Part shown: positions 5,673 to 8,682 of the stretch, one piece after another | Layout of the letters: each line of letters opens with the position of its first letter | How positions within the stretch are numbered: position 1 is the first letter of the stretch | Assembly: GCA_021827255.1 (NCBI GenBank) | Contig: JAKAWO010000121.1 | Location: 1-8,682, forward strand | DNA: 8,682 nt | Reading direction: 5' to 3' | Origin: Acidobacteriota bacterium | GTDB taxonomy: Bacteria > Acidobacteriota > Terriglobia > UBA7540 | The notes under the pieces: model-generated | What the model was told of the DNA's origin: nothing | What the model saw: the letters and a program-made list of their open reading frames with translations, nothing else | Database searches by the model: none | Position numbers and translations under genes: made by a program

Positions 5673-6006
5673 TATTGGCCTCTCCTTCCAACGTTTGCGA
5701 AATGGGTTGAATGACTACAGGTTCGTGGCCCAAGCGCTCCAGCAAGCAAGCCGCGCCTGAGAGCGCCAGCCAGGTGAACAGCCAATCGAGAGGCTTCCGC
5801 AATACGAAGAGCGCCGCCGGGGCCGCGATCCAAAGGCTGAGGCAATTGAAGCAATCCATCAGCTTGCCGGTTAGTCCATGGCCCAGACGAGCGCGAAATC
5901 GAACGATCAGGTCCGCCGGGCCGTCCTCGCTCGCTAGCAGGTGCGTCACCCGCCAGGTTGCGAGGACGGCCAGGACAAATTTCGTCCAAAACGCCGCTCC
6001 GGTCAT
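5578..6006 (-). CDS. DUF1360-type small membrane protein
   Basis: A 142-residue protein resembling the uncharacterised DUF1360 (YjcA-like) membrane family. Visible marks are TWRVTHLLASEDGPADLIVRF (17-37) after the first hydrophobic segment (about 6-18), the cysteine pair motif CFNCLSLW (52-59), a second span (IAAPAALFVL, 60-69) and a third (LDWLFTWLALSGAACLL, 73-89). The hydrophilic tail from about 95 exceeds the usual family length and overlaps the next gene. The start at 6006 is chosen because GTGAGG, which overlaps the stop codon of the 819-residue gene, sits 5 bases upstream; only 7 bases separate the two genes, indicating one operon and probable translational coupling. The frame is open to an ATG at 6039, which would overlap the upstream gene and lacks a ribosome binding site. 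Role unknown; the CxxC pair may bind metal or form a disulfide. Confidence 0.8.
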   Translation of the reverse strand: MTGAAFWTKFVLAVLATWRVTHLLASEDGPADLIVRFRARLGHGLTGKLMDCFNCLSLWIAAPAALFVLRKPLDWLFTWLALSGAACLLERLGHEPVVIQPISQTLEGEANNVLRSETVGAAERSGSGENADDNATGPAKRA

Positions 6007-6013
6007 CACGGCC

Positions 6014-8473
6014 TCACGGGCATTGAGGAATCTGAACATTGGAGCCGAGGTCGTTGCAGATCTCGACAGGCCACGGCGCCGATGTCAGCCAATGGAGGCC
6101 TGGACCGCTGCTTCCCGGAACGGTAGGCGACGGATCAATACTATTACTCCACGTTTTGTCCTGCGCGAACAGCACGAAGGCATACGTGCAGCACTCGCCA
6201 CGATTCAGAGGGAATCCGGCTGGGGGCACGAACGGTTTCTTCAGGCTTGGGTCCGCCGAACAGACAGCGTCGAAGATGCGCAGGTCGAGCTTCGTCAGGA
6301 GTCCGGGGGATTTGGCCCCGAACGCGGGAGGCGGACAGCCAAAGGACACCTCGCACCGGGTTCCTGGCTCACCAACATACTGAGTGCCCTTCAATGGGTC
6401 GGGGCCGAAGGTCGCAGGGCAGAGCGTCGGCGTTATCGGAATGATGTAGGTTGGTCCGCCCTGCCGTGTAACCGACAGGTTGTAGTAGTCGAAGTTGTTG
6501 CTGGGATAGCTGCTGTTCAGGGGCTCGATCCACTCGTCGAAAGCGATGCCAAGCAGGTTCATCGGCCAGCAGGCGTTGCACGGCGCGCCAGGGGGCACGT
6601 ACTTGCTGAGGCAAACGTCCTGGCAGGGCCCCACGCCTTCCAGTCCGTCAAACTCGACGTGTATCGGTTTGTTGTCGAACCAGACCTGCTGCGTATCGTA
6701 GTAGTCGTTGCCCGCGGTGTCGCTTACATGGAGCAGTAGCGTATACTTGCCACTCCGGCAGGCGTGATTGCTATCGGGACAAACGAGCAGAAGACTCCCG
6801 CTATCGAAGCATAGCTTCGGGAGGCAGTACTGCGTATCGAACGGAGGGACGCTGGTTGGGACCCATGCTCCCCTAATGAGGTTAGTTTCGAAGAGCTGGT
6901 TCCACGGTGCTCTCTTCTTGGCTTCCACGGTAGGGTCGGGGTCGGGATAGCAGATTGGCGTTGGCAGCATGCGGATGGTGTAAAGGGGGAGCGAGGCTAG
7001 GAACCCAGGCTCCGCCGTGCCAGGCTGCCATCCCACCGCGGCGCGCAGGTCTATACAGTTGATCTGACGATTCGGACAATCACCTACCCAGGCCGTCCCC
7101 ACCACACTGATGCAACCCCCCACGGGGACTACGATCCCACCCGGATTAGTGTTCACGATCGGCGCCTGAGGCGGAGCGGGCAGGTCGAACCATCCGGGAG
7201 GCGTCTGCACGGGCGCGCCGGGCAGCTCAGCCACACGGTCGATCCAAACCATCACTTTGAAGAGGACGAACACAATGCAGCAACAGGTGTGAGGCGTGTT
7301 CGGGACGGTCGAATAAACGCACACGCGGATTTCATAGGAATCGGAGGTGAGCGCCGTGGTGTCGAGCCATCCCAGGGTTCCGCCCACTACCGGGATAGTG
7401 CCGGCCGCGCCGCCACCCGGATAACTGATCCCCAGCGATGAATAACCCGTGTTGTCGTCGCTGCAAGTTTCGCCCGAGGTCGCCAGGCCCGCCTGACGCC
7501 ACTCCAACGTGTAGTGGTCAAAGAAGGCACCGGCTGCAGTCCCATCAATCTCGACGGCGACGGCGTCCGGCACCAATCCCTGCTGCTCCTGCGTGCAACC
7601 CGTCGGCGCGCTTAGCTGGCAGTGCAGGGGCTGGAAGCAGTCCGCAAGACAGCGGAAGAAATACACCAGGCACCAGAGCGCATCGACCAAACTGCGCGCG
7701 CGCGCCAGGCAGCAGCCGAAGCAGATGGCGCACAGACACAAACAACGGCAGAACCAAAAGGAGGGTTCTCGGCTGTGGGCAGCAAAGGCTTGCTTGCCGA
7801 GCAACGCCTGCGCGGCATCCCCGGTGAGAAAGCGCTCGAAGATCGCGCATACGTCCTCTTGACCTTCAGAGCAGTTAATCTCTCCGCTCAGCACTTCATC
7901 GGGTATTCCGGTGGGAAACTCGACGCTTGCCAACTGGTCTGTCAGGTAGGGTTTGTACGCCACGGCGAGCGCCGAAACCAGGGTGCGGAAATCCTGGAAC
8001 TGCTCTGCCGTGGGAGGATTCGCCACCGGCGTCCCCAGCGATTCCCGGACGCAGAGCCAATACTGGTAAACGTAATAGGCCCACGCCCGGAACGTTCGCG
8101 CACCACGGCAGACCAGCCAACCGAAGATGAAGCAACAGCGAAGGTGTGCCAGACACCATCGCCAGTTTTCGACGGGGCCGAGCTGGGCCCGGCCTTGCTG
8201 CGGGATCATGCGGAGAAGCATTTCTTCGGTGAAGAATTTTCCAAAGATACGGTTGGCCTCCGCAATTTCATCGGCGCAGTTGGGAGGCCGGCTTTCCGCC
8301 TGTTTCTTCAACTCCTCGGGGTTCTTCGCCGAGTTGAGCTGCTGTTCTAGGATGGGTTGATAGGCTGCGAGAAGTGCCTTGAGAACAAACTGAAAGTCTT
8401 CGTTGTGAATCTCGGCGTTGAGAGGCGGTGCAGCCGCCTCCGGCGATGGCTTCTTTTTCTCCTGGTCTGTCAT
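6014..8473 (-). CDS. Large cysteine-rich protein: duplicated helical Cys module plus beta-sandwich-like domains (819 aa)
   Basis: First gene of the cassette; not a family I recognise. No signal peptide: the N-terminus is hydrophilic (MTDQEKKKPSPEAAAPP). Residues 26-142 and 161-282 are two copies of one module: F-x6-AL-x2-AY-x-P-x-L-x2-QL-x-S, an NC pair (C66, C201), IF-x2-F (76-80, 211-215), then a W/C-rich hydrophobic stretch ending in aromatic helices. In copy 2 this stretch has 11 cysteines in 44 residues (242-285), opening as alternating C-x-C-x-C-x-C. From about 300 the protein is beta-rich: segment A has GGTLGWLDTTALTSDSYEIR (364-383), segment B GKYTLLLHVSDTAGNDYY (575-592) with VWFDNKP (597-603), and segment C about 634-775; these resemble Ig/FnIII-like modules. 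Start at 8473 is chosen because AGGTGA lies 6-7 bases upstream; the in-frame GTG at 8482 falls inside that site. Surface, secreted or particle component is inference only. Confidence 0.85.
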   Translation of the reverse strand: MTDQEKKKPSPEAAAPPLNAEIHNEDFQFVLKALLAAYQPILEQQLNSAKNPEELKKQAESRPPNCADEIAEANRIFGKFFTEEMLLRMIPQQGRAQLGPVENWRWCLAHLRCCFIFGWLVCRGARTFRAWAYYVYQYWLCVRESLGTPVANPPTAEQFQDFRTLVSALAVAYKPYLTDQLASVEFPTGIPDEVLSGEINCSEGQEDVCAIFERFLTGDAAQALLGKQAFAAHSREPSFWFCRCLCLCAICFGCCLARARSLVDALWCLVYFFRCLADCFQPLHCQLSAPTGCTQEQQGLVPDAVAVEIDGTAAGAFFDHYTLEWRQAGLATSGETCSDDNTGYSSLGISYPGGGAAGTIPVVGGTLGWLDTTALTSDSYEIRVCVYSTVPNTPHTCCCIVFVLFKVMVWIDRVAELPGAPVQTPPGWFDLPAPPQAPIVNTNPGGIVVPVGGCISVVGTAWVGDCPNRQINCIDLRAAVGWQPGTAEPGFLASLPLYTIRMLPTPICYPDPDPTVEAKKRAPWNQLFETNLIRGAWVPTSVPPFDTQYCLPKLCFDSGSLLLVCPDSNHACRSGKYTLLLHVSDTAGNDYYDTQQVWFDNKPIHVEFDGLEGVGPCQDVCLSKYVPPGAPCNACWPMNLLGIAFDEWIEPLNSSYPSNNFDYYNLSVTRQGGPTYIIPITPTLCPATFGPDPLKGTQYVGEPGTRCEVSFGCPPPAFGAKSPGLLTKLDLRIFDAVCSADPSLKKPFVPPAGFPLNRGECCTYAFVLFAQDKTWSNSIDPSPTVPGSSGPGLHWLTSAPWPVEICNDLGSNVQIPQCP

Positions 8474-8540
8474 TGGAGTCACCTTATTTGCTGATTTAGC
8501 TCAGCGCTTGCCCTTGAGACTACCTCTTCAGATGACAAGC
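8474..8540 (-). promoter_or_regulatory. 5' leader of the cassette with small hairpin and ribosome binding site
   Basis: The leader carries GCTGA-GCTAAA-TCAGC (8508-8493, minus strand), a 5-bp stem just before AAATAAGGTGA. AGGTGA matches the anti-Shine-Dalgarno end of 16S rRNA over six bases and stands before the ATG at 8473. The hairpin is too small to be called a regulator by itself. Confidence 0.4.
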
Positions 8541-8569
8541 ACCCTATCACTTCGGGCGAAAGCTGTCAA
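8541..8569 (-). promoter_or_regulatory. Candidate promoter of the 819-aa/DUF1360/100-aa cassette
   Basis: On the minus strand a perfect -35 TTGACA (8569-8564) is followed after exactly 17 bp by TAGGGT (8546-8541), a poor -10 matching only three of six positions. The predicted start near 8534 leaves a leader of about 60 bases. The weak -10 suggests an activator or a weak promoter, or that transcription enters from the insertion-sequence end. Confidence 0.4.
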
Positions 8570-8597
8570 GTGCCCGTAAACAGGTTGTCAAAGCTCT

Positions 8598-8643
8598 TTA
8601 GAAATGTCCCCTTTCTTACCTCGTTAGAAGTGTCCCCTTTTTT
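8598..8643 (+). repeat. Two direct repeats TTAGAARTGTCCCCTTTYTT, 26-base period
   Basis: Copy 1 is 8598-8617 and copy 2 is 8624-8643, matching at 18 of 20 positions. A period of 26 bases is about two and a half helical turns, as expected for tandem binding sites of a DNA-binding protein such as a transposase. Confidence 0.7.
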
Positions 8644-8682
8644 TGTTTTTGGTTTTCGTTTTTCTTTTTGCTCTTGTTCATG
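8616..8682 (-). CDS. Possible C-terminus of a gene entering from the right (Lys-rich)
   Basis: On the minus strand one frame enters from the window edge and ends at TAA (8618-8616) after about 21 residues, reading NKSKKKNENQKQKKGTLLTR. The composition is extremely Lys/Asn/Gln-rich because it is read from a T-rich tract, and it runs through one of the direct repeats. It may be the tail of a transposase whose frame runs into the element's end, or simply non-coding. It is too short to decide. Confidence 0.25.
   Translation of the reverse strand, partial: MNKSKKKNENQKQKKGTLLTR

Larger units (their letters stand above)
8586..8682. mobile_element. End of an insertion sequence (IS21-like by appearance), continuing beyond the window
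   Basis: The sequence from about 8586 (TGTCAAAGCTCTTTAG...) starts with TG, as many insertion-sequence ends do, and carries two near-identical copies of a 20-base block containing TGTCCCC spaced 26 bases apart. Multiple ordered internal repeats with TGTCCCC blocks next to the tip are what I associate with IS21-type ends; the family call is from memory and tentative. The exact tip is inferred. A T-rich tract (8638-8669) and a Lys-rich reading frame follow, consistent with the edge of a transposase gene outside the window. Confidence 0.5.

Noticed and set aside
5711..6739. 342-codon plus-strand frame opposite the DUF1360-like and 819-aa genes
   Set aside because: Its sense partners show clear domain patterns and ribosome binding sites; the frame itself is Arg-rich and featureless.
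7622..8350. 242-codon plus-strand frame
   Set aside because: Antisense to the duplicated Cys module; the repeat structure lies in the minus-strand product, not here.
8490..8575. tRNA-like TTTAGCTCAGC stretch
   Set aside because: No acceptor stem, anticodon arm or GTTCGAxxC T-loop can be built around it; it is explained as the small leader hairpin.
8638..8670. T-rich tract as an intrinsic terminator on the plus strand
   Set aside because: No GC-rich stem precedes it; it belongs to the repeat-bearing insertion-sequence end.

Overview
The window looks like a chromosomal segment of an Acidobacteriota (Solibacter/Koribacter-like) bacterium. The strongest evidence is the secreted protein at 2841-4313, which has the layout of the VWFA-related acidobacterial family (TIGR03436). 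The high G+C, the SDR/MDR dehydrogenase pair and several promoters placed so that the start codon sits at the expected transcription start fit this, but I cannot fix a species from sequence alone.

Left part (1-4528), ordinary chromosomal genes. On the minus strand a nucleotide-sugar epimerase/dehydratase-type SDR (255-1265) is followed by the first 31 codons of a zinc-type MDR alcohol dehydrogenase that leaves the window at base 1. On the plus strand come an 83-residue single-span membrane protein (1455-1706), a MIP-family aquaporin (1868-2644), the VWFA-related secreted protein with its own TTGACA-N17-GATACT promoter, and a 28-residue hydrophobic microprotein (4442-4528) with an extended -10 placed for leaderless transcription.

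Middle (4529-5369), nearly gene-free. It holds one short plus-strand reading frame (4999-5187) that has a strong ribosome binding site and a clear signal peptide but stops 13-15 residues after the predicted cleavage site, so it is probably a truncated gene. It is followed by a 170-base patch of overlapping, mutually exclusive inverted repeats and a perfect 15-base palindrome. This patch lies between convergent 3' ends and may mark an insertion border.

Right part (5370-8585), a minus-strand cassette of three tightly packed genes. First is an 819-residue protein with two N-terminal copies of an unfamiliar cysteine-rich helical module and three beta-sandwich-like segments. Seven bases after it comes a small DUF1360-type membrane protein, and overlapping that by 95 bases is a 100-residue protein with a conserved-looking GPxTGxxYxFS ... 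VDxxDA core. The cassette has a candidate promoter just downstream of what looks like the end of an insertion sequence (about 8586-8682), recognised by two 20-base direct repeats spaced 26 bases apart. Its role is unknown. A membrane-associated or phage/particle-derived assembly is one reading, and the 819-residue protein is the most novel object in the window.
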